Source: Butyricicoccus sp. | GTDB lineage: Bacteria > Bacillota > Clostridia > Oscillospirales > Butyricicoccaceae | Length of the DNA stretch: 64,000 nt | NCBI GenBank assembly: GCA_020025885.1 | Contig: JAHHRJ010000001.1 | Span: 1 to 64,000 of the forward strand | Direction of reading: 5' to 3' | Part shown: piece by piece, positions 16,009 to 24,467 of the stretch | Layout: every line of letters begins with the position of its first letter | Position numbering within the stretch: position 1 is the first letter of the stretch | Notes under the pieces: generated by a model | Seen by the model: only the letters and a program-made list of their open reading frames with translations | Told to the model about the DNA's origin: nothing | Database searches by the model: none | Translations under genes and position numbers: made by a program

Positions 16009-16926
16009 ATGCAGGGTCGAAAAATGCTGCGGCAGGACGGCTTTGAAACAGCGACTGCCTGGTGTGCCGGCTGTGCAGTCGGCTATCTGCTGCTTTCCAT
16101 ACTGGGCAGTATGGTGGGCGGCTTGCTCTTGGGGCAATGGCGGCAAGGTCCGGGCGCAGGCGCTTCACAGGCCAGCTATGAATGGATGGCCTGGTGCGGC
16201 AATCTGGCATTTAGCGTGCTGGGGTTGGTAATCCCCATTGCCGCGGGGCTTTGGCTGGGGCATCTGCCACGGCGTCAGCTGCGCCTGAATGCACCACAGA
16301 AGAAAGTTCTTTTGCCCGCACTGGCTGTTTATCTGGGCGGTTCCCAGTTAGCAGGCATTGCGGCAGGCTTTATCGGCGAGGTAACCGGCAGTACCCAGTC
16401 AATTCCTGTGCCGGAAGGCACAGCGGCCTGTGTTCTGGCATTTTTTGTGATTTGTGTGATTCCGCCTGTTTTGGAAGAAACCCTGTTCCGTGGGGTAATG
16501 CAGGGCTTTTTGCGGCCATATGGTTTGTGGCTGGCTATCGTGGGTCAGGCAGTTCCGTTTGCACTGCTGCACGGCAGTTTGTCCGCTGCATTTTTTGCAC
16601 TGCTGGCAGGTATTTTCTTCGGCTGGCTGGCAGAACGCAGCGGCAGTATTTTGCCGGGTATGCTTTTGCACTTTGTGAATAACGTGATGGCGTTTGCGCA
16701 GATGCTTTTAATCAACAATGGTGCCCTCGGTGTGGCGCAGATGCTGAGCGGTATTTATCTGATGGTATTTCCACTGGTTGGATTGGTTGTGTTGGTTTGG
16801 TGGATTCGCCAGGGCGGACTGTTACAAAAACTGGAGCGTGTCTCCCGTGTGGACCGTCTGATATATAGTGTGCCATGGATGCTGACGCAGATTTTTCTAC
16901 TGATTTTTTGCCTGTTTCTGGCATAA
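16009..16926 (+). CDS. CPBP-family intramembrane metalloprotease (CAAX/Abi type)
   Basis: 305 aa, about eight hydrophobic segments. The three CPBP motifs are present: EETLFRG (Glu156-Glu157, Arg161), FALLHGS (His188) and HFVNN (His221-Asn225), which together form the membrane-embedded metal site of CAAX prenyl-protease-like enzymes. Bacterial members cleave membrane proteins or peptides or confer bacteriocin self-immunity; the substrate here is unknown. Followed after 20 bp by tadA, so probably co-transcribed. Start ATG 16009 behind AAAGGAG. Confidence 0.85.
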   Translation: MQGRKMLRQDGFETATAWCAGCAVGYLLLSILGSMVGGLLLGQWRQGPGAGASQASYEWMAWCGNLAFSVLGLVIPIAAGLWLGHLPRRQLRLNAPQKKVLLPALAVYLGGSQLAGIAAGFIGEVTGSTQSIPVPEGTAACVLAFFVICVIPPVLEETLFRGVMQGFLRPYGLWLAIVGQAVPFALLHGSLSAAFFALLAGIFFGWLAERSGSILPGMLLHFVNNVMAFAQMLLINNGALGVAQMLSGIYLMVFPLVGLVVLVWWIRQGGLLQKLERVSRVDRLIYSVPWMLTQIFLLIFCLFLA

Positions 16927-16946
16927 CACAATAGATAGGAGATCCC

Positions 16947-17447
16947 ATGACAGATCTGGAACTGATGCAGGTGGCTTTGCAGGAAGCAGAAAAAGCTGCA
17001 CAATTGGGCGAAGTGCCGGTGGGCACTGTGATAGCCAAAGATGGCGAAATTGTTGCCGCAGCGCACAACACCCGTGAGACGGAAAAAAACGCGACCCACC
17101 ATGCCGAATTGCTGGCAATTGATGCCGCCTGCAAAAAGCTGGGCGGTTGGCGGCTGTGGCAGTGCGAACTGTTTGTGACGCTGGAGCCGTGCCCCATGTG
17201 TGCGGGTGCAATCATCAACAGCCGCATCCGCAGGGTGGTGTATGGTGCACCGGATACCAAGGCAGGCTGCTGCGGCTCGGTAACGAATTTGTTTGCCATG
17301 CCGTTCAACCATAAACCGAAACTGGAAAGTGGACTGTGTGCAGATGAAGCAGGCGCACTGCTTTCTCGCTTTTTTATAGAATTGCGGGAAAAACGTGCCG
17401 GTATGCCCAAGTGGCGTCCGCCGCAGCCCAAAGCAAATAACAAATAG
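16947..17447 (+). CDS. tadA: tRNA-specific adenosine deaminase
   Basis: 166 aa. Cytidine-deaminase fold with the zinc site HAE (His52, catalytic Glu54) and PCPMC (Cys82, Cys85). TadA converts A34 to inosine in tRNA-Arg(ACG), essential for reading CGN codons. The length is normal, with a basic C-terminus (KRAGMPKWRPPQPK). Start ATG 16947 behind AGGAGAT; second gene of a likely unit with the CPBP protease, and 31 bp before the next SDR gene. Confidence 0.95.
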   Translation: MTDLELMQVALQEAEKAAQLGEVPVGTVIAKDGEIVAAAHNTRETEKNATHHAELLAIDAACKKLGGWRLWQCELFVTLEPCPMCAGAIINSRIRRVVYGAPDTKAGCCGSVTNLFAMPFNHKPKLESGLCADEAGALLSRFFIELREKRAGMPKWRPPQPKANNK

Positions 17448-17478
17448 AGTTTACCTTACTGAGAAGGAGGAATGCACG

Positions 17479-18570
17479 ATGCCGTATTCTGATAATGATG
17501 ATTTTGAGATGAACTTTTTTGATGAAGAACCGGAAGAAGAAGCAACGATACAGGAAATGAAAGCCAGCCACCATGCAATCTTCGATTGGGCGGCCGGTGG
17601 TGCCACCGACCTGATGGGCGATGACATGCCACAGCAGGACGAGGAAAAAACACAGCTGTTTTCGGACGTACCGGAACCGGACGTGGCAACCAAAACAGTG
17701 GCTGAAAATGGCTGGACGACGCTGACCAATCCGGAACCGGAACCAGAGCCGGAACCGGCGCCTCAGCCCCAGGAAAGCGCGCAGCCGACAGAATCTGCGC
17801 AGCCGATGGAAGAACCCAAACAGCCCCAGAACGGTCATGAAAATAATGGGCATGTGGTGCTGATTTCTGGCGGTGATCGGGGCATCGGTGCAGCAGCTGT
17901 GCGGATGTTCTGGCAGGCCGGTTACCGTACTGCATTTTTCTATCACACCAATGAGGACGCAGCTCGTGCGCTGGTCAACGAGCTGGGCTGTGATTGCGTA
18001 GCAGTGCAGTGTGATGTGGCCGACCGCGCTGCCTGCGAAGCGGCGTGGAAAGTGGTGCAGCGTACCATAGGTGAACCGGATGTGCTGGTCTGCAATGCAG
18101 GCGTGGCACAGCAGAAGCTATTCACCGACATTACAGAAGCAGATTGGCAGCACATGATCGGCGTGGATTTGACTGGCGTATTCCATTTGTGCCAGTTGGC
18201 TTTGCCCGATATGATTCGCAATAAGTACGGCCGTATTTTGACGGTCAGCAGCATGTGGGGGCAGACGGGCGGCAGCTGTGAAGTACATTATTCGGCCGCA
18301 AAGGCAGGCGTGATCGGCTTGACAAAGGCTTTGGCAAAAGAGGAAGGCCCCAGCGGAATTACCGTGAACTGTGTGGCACCCGGCGTCATTGAAACTGATA
18401 TGATGCGCAGCTTTACCGCGGAAGATAAGGCAGCACTGGCAGAAGAAACCCCGGTGCAGCGCCTGGGCACGCCGGAGGAAGTGGCACGTATGCTGGTATT
18501 CCTGGCAAACGAGAAAGCTGGATTCATTACGGGTCAAATCTTGGGTGTAAATGGTGGTCTGGTCATTTAA
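17479..18570 (+). CDS. FabG-like SDR with a long acidic N-terminal extension
   Basis: 363 aa from ATG 17479 behind AGAAGGAGG. Residues 125-363 are a complete SDR: GGDRGIG cofactor loop (131-137), NAG (206-208), catalytic Ser257/258, Tyr271 and Lys275 (YSAAK), PG motif and the FabG-type C-terminus ITGQILGVNGG. In front is a ~120-residue extension absent from normal FabG (~245 aa): very acidic at first (DNDDFEMNFFDEEPEEE), then a Pro-Glu dipeptide run and Gln/Pro/Ser-rich spacer. No signal peptide. The extension looks disordered and may be a tether or interaction arm. The substrate is unknown; a role in fatty-acid synthesis is not supported by the neighbours (tadA, rpoD). Confidence 0.85.
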   Translation: MPYSDNDDFEMNFFDEEPEEEATIQEMKASHHAIFDWAAGGATDLMGDDMPQQDEEKTQLFSDVPEPDVATKTVAENGWTTLTNPEPEPEPEPAPQPQESAQPTESAQPMEEPKQPQNGHENNGHVVLISGGDRGIGAAAVRMFWQAGYRTAFFYHTNEDAARALVNELGCDCVAVQCDVADRAACEAAWKVVQRTIGEPDVLVCNAGVAQQKLFTDITEADWQHMIGVDLTGVFHLCQLALPDMIRNKYGRILTVSSMWGQTGGSCEVHYSAAKAGVIGLTKALAKEEGPSGITVNCVAPGVIETDMMRSFTAEDKAALAEETPVQRLGTPEEVARMLVFLANEKAGFITGQILGVNGGLVI

Positions 18571-18613
18571 ACGCGGAAAAAAGAGGAAATACGCTGTTTT
18601 TGACGAAAAAAGC

Positions 18614-18642
18614 GTGACAAAACCCGATAAAGCGTGTATAAT
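18614..18642 (+). promoter_or_regulatory. rpoD promoter
   Basis: GTGACA (18614-18619), 17 bp, TATAAT (18637-18642); a second TTGACG lies 15 bp further upstream. Confidence 0.75.
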
Positions 18643-18703
18643 GTAAAATTGATTACCTATGTTTATCCCGACAAGCAGCGGAACCAAAAGGAGAGGACGA
18701 AAT

Positions 18704-20107
18704 ATGAGCATTTCTTTAAAAGATTTGATCAAGAGGGGCACCGCCCATGGCTACGTTACAGTGGCAGAAGTGAATGCTGTTGTGGCTGAAGGCAGCGCAG
18801 ATCCGGAAAGTCTGTACAGCATGCTGGACGAAAAGGATATCGAAGTGCGCGATACCAGCGCCGCTGAACTGGACGATATTTTGTCTGAGTCCGAACTGCG
18901 CCGCAAGCGTGAAAAATACCGTGAAAGCCGCCGTCGTGCAGATGAGGCACCGGACAGCGATATGGAGCACGACGATGATGAGCGTGCCGAGGATGCTGCC
19001 GACACCAAGGCTGCTATGGACGAGCTGCTGGATGACCCCGTTAAGAACTATCTGAAGCAGATCGGTCAGATTCCCCTGCTGAGCGCAGAACAGGAAATCA
19101 GCCTGTCCAAGCGTATCCATGCAGGCGCAGAGGCTGCGCATATTCTGTATGCAGACCGTAAAAAGTACGGCAGCCCTGAATACATCAAGAGAAACGGTGA
19201 GCGTTTCTCCTTTGAAGAAGATTTGAGCAACCTGAAGCCCGGCGATCTGCTGGATATGGGCGAACTTGCAGAAGAAAGCGACGAGCAGGAGCGTGAAAAC
19301 GAAAAGGAAGCCGACGAGGCAACCGAAAACGGTCCTCTGTCTGAGGAAGGCCGCGCATCTCTGCTGGCAACCCGTTCCGACGGTCTGGCAGCACGCCGCT
19401 CTTTGAGCGAAGCAAACCTGCGTCTGGTTGTTTCTATTGCAAAGAAGCACGTAGGTCATAACCTGGCATTCCTGGACCTGATTCAGGAAGGCAACATCGG
19501 CCTGATCAAGGCTGCAGAAAAGTTTGACTGCGAGCGTGGATTCCGTTTCTCCACCTACGCAACCTGGTGGATTCGTCAGGCAATCACCCGTGCCATCGCA
19601 GACCAGGCTCGTACCATCCGTATCCCGGTACATATGGTCGAGACCATCAACCGTATGCGTCAGGCTACCAATATGCTGGTGTACCAGAACGGCCACGAGC
19701 CCACGCCTGAAGAACTGGCAAAGGCTATGGACATGAGCGTGGAGCGTGTGCGTGAGATCCAGCGCATGGCACAGGAACCTGCCAGCCTGGAAAGCCCTGT
19801 TGGTGAGGAAGAAGATTCCTCTCTGGGCGATTTCGTTGCTGACGAAAGTGCAGAAGCACCCGGTAAGGCTGCTGACCGTGCAATGATTGCACAGCAGATC
19901 AACCTGGCTCTGCAGAGCCTGACTCCCCGTGAGGCAAAGGTCATTCGTCTGCGCTTCGGCCTGGATGACGGCCGTCCCCGTACGCTGGAAGAAGTCGGCA
20001 AGGACTTTGGCGTTACTCGTGAACGCGTGCGTCAGATTGAAGCAAAGGCAATCCGCAAGCTGCACAGCCGCAAGTGCCTGGCCTTGCTGAACGGCCTGAT
20101 TGAGTAA
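18704..20107 (+). CDS. rpoD: Primary sigma factor of RNA polymerase (SigA/RpoD)
   Basis: 467 aa from ATG 18704 behind AAAGGAGAGG. Region 1.1 (helical N-terminus with DLIKRGTAHGYVT), acidic linker, region 1.2 (DPVKNYLKQIGQIPLLS), region 2 with core-binding and -10 recognition (EANLRLVVSIAKKHVG, FRFSTYATWWIRQAITRAI), region 3 and region 4 helix-turn-helix (TLEEVGKDFGVTRERVRQI). An acidic insertion of about 60 residues lies between 1.2 and 2. It directs housekeeping transcription, matching the TTGACA/TATAAT promoters seen across the window. Unlike many Firmicutes, no dnaG lies upstream. Confidence 0.97.
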   Translation: MSISLKDLIKRGTAHGYVTVAEVNAVVAEGSADPESLYSMLDEKDIEVRDTSAAELDDILSESELRRKREKYRESRRRADEAPDSDMEHDDDERAEDAADTKAAMDELLDDPVKNYLKQIGQIPLLSAEQEISLSKRIHAGAEAAHILYADRKKYGSPEYIKRNGERFSFEEDLSNLKPGDLLDMGELAEESDEQERENEKEADEATENGPLSEEGRASLLATRSDGLAARRSLSEANLRLVVSIAKKHVGHNLAFLDLIQEGNIGLIKAAEKFDCERGFRFSTYATWWIRQAITRAIADQARTIRIPVHMVETINRMRQATNMLVYQNGHEPTPEELAKAMDMSVERVREIQRMAQEPASLESPVGEEEDSSLGDFVADESAEAPGKAADRAMIAQQINLALQSLTPREAKVIRLRFGLDDGRPRTLEEVGKDFGVTRERVRQIEAKAIRKLHSRKCLALLNGLIE

Positions 20108-20124
20108 TCTCATTACTGTATAAC

Positions 20125-20164
20125 AAAAGCCCTCCCTGCGCATTCTAGCGTGGGAGGGCTTTTT
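20125..20164 (+). terminator. rpoD terminator overlapping the next gene's ribosome-binding site
   Basis: AAAGCCCTCCC... pairs with ...GGGAGGGCTTTTT. The 3' arm GGGAGGG is 9 nt from the ATG at 20167, so the same bases would serve as the Shine-Dalgarno of the downstream transporter. Confidence 0.85.
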
Positions 20165-20166
20165 GT

Positions 20167-21138
20167 ATGTGGGAAACGCTGCGTGATACAATGGCGCCGT
20201 TTTTATGGGGCGGTGCATTGGCATTGGTATTGAATATTCCGCTGTGCTGGCTGGAAAAGCATCTGCAATGGCTGAAGCCCAAGCTGCGGCGTGCCGTTGC
20301 GCTGGCGTGTATCACGGCCGGGATGCTGGGTCTGGTCCTGCTGGGCATTTGGCTGTTGGTACCTCAGATGATGCGGGCTGTGACAAATTTGAATGGCGAT
20401 TTTGCACAGGTAGAACAAGAGCTTGCACAGATGTTAGGCAGTTGGGGAGAGCAGATGCTGCAAAAGGTGCAGCAGGCAAGCGTAAGCTCTGGCAGTTCCT
20501 TGTTGGAAACCGGTATGACGGCGGCACGAAGCATTGCTGCACTCCTGACCGATATGGGGCTGGGACTGGTGCTGGCCTTATATCTGCTGGCCAGTAAGGA
20601 AAGCAATCAGGCACGAACAAAGCGACTGTGCCTTGCAGCGTTTGGCGAGAAACGCACCCGAACCATTGCCCGTGTGGCGCACCAGTCTGCCCAGGTGTTC
20701 GGCGGATTTGTTGTGGGGCAGTGTCTGGAGGCAATGATTCTGACAGGCATGTTTGTAGTAACGCTGTTGGTCTTACGCTTTCCCTATGCACTGCCCGTCA
20801 GCGTGGTGATTGGAGTGACGGCACTGATTCCAATTTTCGGTGCATGGATTGGTGGTGCGGTGGGAGTGCTGCTGACCTTATCCGCAGGTACACGAAAAGC
20901 AGTGGAATTTCTGGTTGTGTTTCTGGTGGTTCAGCAAGTGGAAAATCAGATGATTTATCCCCGTGTAGTAGGAAAACGAATCGGTTTGCCGCCCATGTGG
21001 GTGTTGGCAGGCGTACTGCTGGGCGGCGGTATTTTGGGGCCGGCCGGCGTTTTTCTGGGAATCCCTATCGTGGGTGTCATTTATGATCAAGGACGGCGTT
21101 GGGTGCATTTTAGGCTGGACAAACAAAAAAAGATGTGA
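20167..21138 (+). CDS. AI-2E family transporter (PF01594-type permease)
   Basis: 323 aa, with about seven or eight membrane helices grouped at both ends and a soluble central segment (about 75-120), the family layout. The conserved stretch QQVENQMIYPRVVGKRIGLPPMW and GVFLGIPIVGVIYD near the C-terminus fix the family. Members export varied small molecules or act as Na+/H+ antiporters; the name AI-2E is historical and no substrate can be assigned. The start ATG 20167 lies directly on the 3' side of the rpoD terminator, whose arm doubles as SD. An internal promoter near its 3' end (21116-21144) drives the following tRNA. Confidence 0.82.
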   Translation: MWETLRDTMAPFLWGGALALVLNIPLCWLEKHLQWLKPKLRRAVALACITAGMLGLVLLGIWLLVPQMMRAVTNLNGDFAQVEQELAQMLGSWGEQMLQKVQQASVSSGSSLLETGMTAARSIAALLTDMGLGLVLALYLLASKESNQARTKRLCLAAFGEKRTRTIARVAHQSAQVFGGFVVGQCLEAMILTGMFVVTLLVLRFPYALPVSVVIGVTALIPIFGAWIGGAVGVLLTLSAGTRKAVEFLVVFLVVQQVENQMIYPRVVGKRIGLPPMWVLAGVLLGGGILGPAGVFLGIPIVGVIYDQGRRWVHFRLDKQKKM

Positions 21139-21144
21139 TATACT
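21116..21144 (+). promoter_or_regulatory. Promoter of tRNA-Gly
   Basis: TGGACA (21116-21121), 17 bp, TATACT (21139-21144). The -35 box lies inside the last codons of the AI-2E-type transporter gene. Confidence 0.75.
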
Positions 21145-21156
21145 ATTCTAGTCGAT

Positions 21157-21231
21157 GCAGGTATAGTACATCGGCTAGTACATCGGCCTTCCAAGCCGAG
21201 GAGGTGGGTTCGATTCCCATTACCTGCTCCA
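21157..21231 (+). tRNA. tRNA-Gly (anticodon UCC)
   Basis: The acceptor GCAGGTA pairs with TACCTGC, then T and an encoded CCA. The anticodon arm is TCGGC-CTTCCAA-GCCGA (anticodon TCC, reading GGA/GGG) and the T-arm is TGGG-TTCGATT-CCCA. The D-arm has the short stem usual for glycine tRNAs. Confidence 0.95.
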
Positions 21232-21232
21232 A

Positions 21233-21258
21233 GAAGCACAGCTGTATGGCTGTGCTTT
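21233..21258 (+). terminator. Terminator of tRNA-Gly
   Basis: AAGCACAGC and GCTGTGCTT form a 9-bp stem with loop TGTATG, followed by TTTTCTTTTT. Confidence 0.85.
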
Positions 21259-21319
21259 TTCTTTTTGTACACGGGGAAAAACCAGACATTGGGGAGAACA
21301 AATCCTCGGCTCCATACAG

Positions 21320-21359
21320 AAAAAGTCCGCTGTGAAGCCATATCACAGCGGACTTTTTG
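21320..21359 (-). terminator. Terminator of the ECF sigma/DUF4349 unit
   Basis: AAAAAGTCCGCTGTGA pairs with TCACAGCGGACTTTTT (loop AGCCATA), directly after the stop of the minus-strand DUF4349 gene. Confidence 0.8.
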
Positions 21360-21364
21360 TACAG

Positions 21365-22450
21365 TTAACGATTCTTGCGCTTTTTGCGCAGGTAGAAAAT
21401 CAGTCCCAAAACAATGCCGAGCAGCAAGAACCACGGCCAGAGATACACAATCCAAAGCAGAATGTCCAGCAGGGTGTTGCCAAAGGCACGCAAGGCACGC
21501 TGGAACGTGTCAGCCAGTTTGGACAGCGGACTGGTCTGGGTGGGGGTGTAGGTCTTTACTTCAGACAGGGACAAATTTACGGTGCAGTAGTCGGTTTGAT
21601 CTTCCAGATAGTTCAGCTGAGCCTGCCAGCTTTCCAGCTCCGACTGGGTTTGGGTCAGCTGTTCTTCGATGGTCAAAAGGTCCGTCAGTGTTTCGGCTTT
21701 CTGCTGCAGCTCCAGCAAACGGTCTCGGTTAGCGAGCAGTGCATCCAGGCGAGCCTGTGTGTCGATATATTGCGTGGTCACGTCATCCGCAGTTTCACTG
21801 GTGTGGAGTACCTTACCGGCAGCGGCTGCCAGATCCAGGAATTCATGATAGTGGTCAACTGGGATGCGGTAGATGCAGTAAAGATTGCGGGATTCGTTGG
21901 GCTGGGTGGATTCTTCTGTCTGCTGAACGTAGCCATTCGTAGTGGTAATGGCTTGTTCCAACGCAGCACGCGTGCCGGTGTAGTCGGTGGATTCCAGACG
22001 TAAATCGGCAGTATAGATGACTTTACGAGATTCTACGCCGCGAGAAAGCATCCTGGAATCCATCGGATTTGCAGCACCGTCAGGGGTGTCGGAGGCAACA
22101 GAGTCGGACTGCGATACGCTGTCCATGGCAAATTCAGAAGGGGATTCGAGCATGGCAGAACCGTTACCGGCGGCAGCAGTTTCCGGTAAGACATAGTTTT
22201 GGATGCCAAACGAATTGTTTAAGGCAGGACCGGCTGCCGCAGCCAAACCAATGCAGCAAACCAATGCAGCTGCAATCTGCCATCTTTTTACGCGTCCAAA
22301 GCGCAGCTTTGTGATTTTGCGGCGCGGCGCGGCCATTTTCGGTGCATCGGCAGGGTCGGCATCGGCTTCCATAGCCAATAAACGTTCTTTCAATGCATCC
22401 GGAGCATGGACGGTGTCCAACTGATTCTTATAGGCATCAGACCAATTCAT
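21365..22450 (-). CDS. DUF4349 membrane protein, probable anti-sigma partner
   Basis: 361 aa. A cytoplasmic N-terminus with helices (residues 1-55) is followed by a membrane helix (about 57-78, WQIAAALVCCIGLAAAAG), an extracytoplasmic DUF4349 domain (VIYTADLRLESTDYTGTRAALE, then an antiparallel coiled coil through about 300) and a C-terminal membrane helix with basic tail FYLRKKRKNR. Its first 14 bp overlap the end of an ECF sigma factor gene, so the two are translationally coupled. That arrangement and the soluble head before a membrane span are those of zinc-less anti-sigma factors; the coiled-coil outer part may sense envelope state. The anti-sigma role is inference. Confidence 0.8.
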   Translation of the reverse strand: MNWSDAYKNQLDTVHAPDALKERLLAMEADADPADAPKMAAPRRKITKLRFGRVKRWQIAAALVCCIGLAAAAGPALNNSFGIQNYVLPETAAAGNGSAMLESPSEFAMDSVSQSDSVASDTPDGAANPMDSRMLSRGVESRKVIYTADLRLESTDYTGTRAALEQAITTTNGYVQQTEESTQPNESRNLYCIYRIPVDHYHEFLDLAAAAGKVLHTSETADDVTTQYIDTQARLDALLANRDRLLELQQKAETLTDLLTIEEQLTQTQSELESWQAQLNYLEDQTDYCTVNLSLSEVKTYTPTQTSPLSKLADTFQRALRAFGNTLLDILLWIVYLWPWFLLLGIVLGLIFYLRKKRKNR

Positions 22451-22928
22451 TTTCCATATCCTCCTTCAGAAGTTCGCGCAGCCTGGCTCGCCCACGGGAA
22501 AGCCAGGTCAGCACGGTATTGGGGGAAACATCCTGCATATCTCCGATTTCGGCAGCGGTATAGCCTTCATAATAATGCAGGTAAATTGCAGTGCGGTAAT
22601 TTTCCGGCAGCGACATTACGACGCTCAGAATCTCACCGTTTTCGGTGTCGGCGGGCACAGGAAGGGCTTCGTCCAGTGAAAGATTTTTGCTTTCGGCCAG
22701 TCGGCATAAATCATGGCAGCGATTGAGCGTGACACGAATCAGCCAGGCCTTCAGATGTGTTTCGCTGGTAAAGGTTTTACCACAGTGCAGAAGCCTTTCA
22801 TATGTATCCTGTACAGCGTCTTCGGCATCTTCAGGACGAGATACTGCGTGCAAAGCTACGCGGTACAGAGTGTCGGCATACCGTTCTACCGCAAGGCGGA
22901 ATACATCGGTTGTTGCCAAGGTGTTCAT
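22437..22928 (-). CDS. ECF-type RNA polymerase sigma factor
   Basis: 163 aa. Sigma region 2 (RYADTLYRVALHAV, EDAEDAVQDTYERLL, LKAWLIRVTLNRCHD) and region 4 (LPENYRTAIYLHYYEGYTAAEIGDM with DVSPNTVLTWLSRGRARLRELL). No region 3, as in extracytoplasmic-function sigmas. Start ATG 22928 behind GGAGGAGG. It overlaps the downstream DUF4349 gene, its probable inhibitor. The regulon cannot be seen; ECF promoters are often autoregulated. Confidence 0.92.
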   Translation of the reverse strand: MNTLATTDVFRLAVERYADTLYRVALHAVSRPEDAEDAVQDTYERLLHCGKTFTSETHLKAWLIRVTLNRCHDLCRLAESKNLSLDEALPVPADTENGEILSVVMSLPENYRTAIYLHYYEGYTAAEIGDMQDVSPNTVLTWLSRGRARLRELLKEDMENELV

Positions 22929-23031
22929 AAACGCCTCCTCCTTTGCTTGCTTCTATAAAGAATACGGGCTGCAAGTGGAAACTATTGCAGCTGCGAAAAA
23001 ATATCGCAAATTATAGAAGAAATGAAAAAAG

Positions 23032-23063
23032 AAAAAGGCCCAGCGACTGGCTGGACCTTTTCT
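23032..23063 (-). terminator. hisS terminator
   Basis: AAAAGGCCCAGC and GCTGGACCTTTT form a stem around GACTG; on the minus strand a T-rich tail follows. Confidence 0.75.
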
Positions 23064-23075
23064 TTAGCAAAAAAC

Positions 23076-24317
23076 TTACTTGTTGCCCAGGGTTTTAATG
23101 TCGTCGTTGTCGGCGAAAGCAACGGCGTTATAGCCGGCAGCTTCCAGCTGACCAAACTGCTTGCCCAACTTTTTAGCCTGGGGCAGGATCGTGACATCGT
23201 ATTCCTCTCGCAGGGTAGCTGCCTTTGCCAGTACGTCAGCAAAATCCAGCTCCGGCAGATAGACCAGAGCCAGGCGCTGCTTTGCACCGGGAATCTGGTA
23301 GCCACTCTCCAGCAGGATAGAGCAGACACGCTCGAAACCAATGGAGAAGCCAACTGCAGGCACCTGCTGGCCCAGGAACTTGCCGACCATGTTGTCGTAA
23401 CGGCCGCCGCCGGCAACTGCGCCGGAGAACTGCGGGCAAGTCACTTCAAAGACCATGCCGGTGTAGTAGCCCTGACCACGTACCAGGCTGGGGCAGTAAG
23501 CCACGCCATAGCGGCCGCCAGCCAGCTTTTCAGCAGTCTTCAGAACGTACTTCAAATCATCAGCCACGGATGCGTCCTGGCACTTAGATGCAACAGCATC
23601 CAGGCTGACGTCACCGGCTGCGATAAAGTCAGACAGCGCTGCGATAGCATCGGCAGGCAACTGCTTTTCGGTCAGCTCCTTGGCAACGCCTTCGGCACCG
23701 ATCTTGTCCATCTTATCGAAGGTGATGCAGACGGAATCCAGTGTGTCAGCTGCAAAGCCCATCGATTCCAGCATACCGCGCAGAATACGGCGGTCGTTGA
23801 TGTTCACGGTGAAATCGTTGAAGCCGATGTTCAGCAGAGCACGCGTGGTTACGTCAATCAGTTCCACCTCAGCATTGGGGCTGCTGTCGCCCAGAATGTC
23901 AATATCACACTGGACGAACTCACGCAGACGGCCCTTCTGGGGACGCTCGGCACGGAACACGCGGTCGGTCTGAATCACCTTAAAGGGGGTGGGCAGGTTG
24001 GCCTTGTTAGCAGCGTAGTAACGGCTCAAAGGCAGGGTCAAGTCGTAGCGCAGACCCATATCACTCAGCTTGGAAGCGTCACCGCTGGCCAGTGCAGACT
24101 GGAGCTTTTCACCGCGCTTCAGCACCTTGAAAATCAGGTTCAGGTTATCGCCGCCATCGGACTTGTCCAGGTTTTCGGCATCTTCCATCAGGGGGGTGGA
24201 AATGCGCTGGAAACCGGCAGAACGGTAAGTGTCCAGGATTTGGTTCTGAATATAATCGCGCAGGCGCTGCTCGGCGGGCAGCAGGTCGCGCATACCCTTC
24301 AAAGGCTGGGTTTTCAT
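23076..24317 (-). CDS. hisS: Histidyl-tRNA synthetase
   Basis: 413 aa from ATG 24317 behind GAGGAGA; an upstream in-frame start lacks an RBS. Class II synthetase: N-terminal KGMRDLLPAEQRLRDYI, motif 2 RYDLTLPLSRYYA with FRAERPQKGRLREFVQCD, the histidine-binding VRGQGYYTGMVFEV, motif 3 GFSIGFERV, and the C-terminal anticodon-binding domain. Charges tRNA-His. I found no T-box leader; the gene has a consensus promoter close upstream. No aspS follows, although hisS and aspS are often paired in Firmicutes. Confidence 0.96.
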   Translation of the reverse strand: MKTQPLKGMRDLLPAEQRLRDYIQNQILDTYRSAGFQRISTPLMEDAENLDKSDGGDNLNLIFKVLKRGEKLQSALASGDASKLSDMGLRYDLTLPLSRYYAANKANLPTPFKVIQTDRVFRAERPQKGRLREFVQCDIDILGDSSPNAEVELIDVTTRALLNIGFNDFTVNINDRRILRGMLESMGFAADTLDSVCITFDKMDKIGAEGVAKELTEKQLPADAIAALSDFIAAGDVSLDAVASKCQDASVADDLKYVLKTAEKLAGGRYGVAYCPSLVRGQGYYTGMVFEVTCPQFSGAVAGGGRYDNMVGKFLGQQVPAVGFSIGFERVCSILLESGYQIPGAKQRLALVYLPELDFADVLAKAATLREEYDVTILPQAKKLGKQFGQLEAAGYNAVAFADNDDIKTLGNK

Positions 24318-24371
24318 AAGTACATTCTCCTCTATCACCAGAAATAAAGTCTAATTCCATCAATACTGATT

Positions 24372-24400
24372 ATTATACGATTGAATCGGGTTTTCGTCAA
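24372..24400 (-). promoter_or_regulatory. hisS promoter
   Basis: On the minus strand TTGACG (24400-24395), 17 bp, TATAAT (24377-24372). Confidence 0.8.
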
Positions 24401-24419
24401 TAAAACCGCATAGGTATCG

Positions 24420-24462
24420 TATAATTTGGGTGGCCCTTCACCAGACTTTTGGGAAGGAGGGC
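24420..24462 (+). promoter_or_regulatory. -10 box and SD-sequestering hairpin before the MFS gene
   Basis: TATAAT at 24420-24425, with no clear -35. Just downstream GCCCTTC (24433-24439) can pair with GGAGGGC (24456-24462); the right arm contains the ribosome-binding site of the ATG at 24468 and is followed by TTTTT, so it could act as either a terminator or a translation block. Confidence 0.45.
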
Positions 24463-24467
24463 TTTTT

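Noticed and set aside
24318..24371. T-box leader before hisS
   Set aside because: No T-box sequence and no specifier stem; the promoter is close to the gene.
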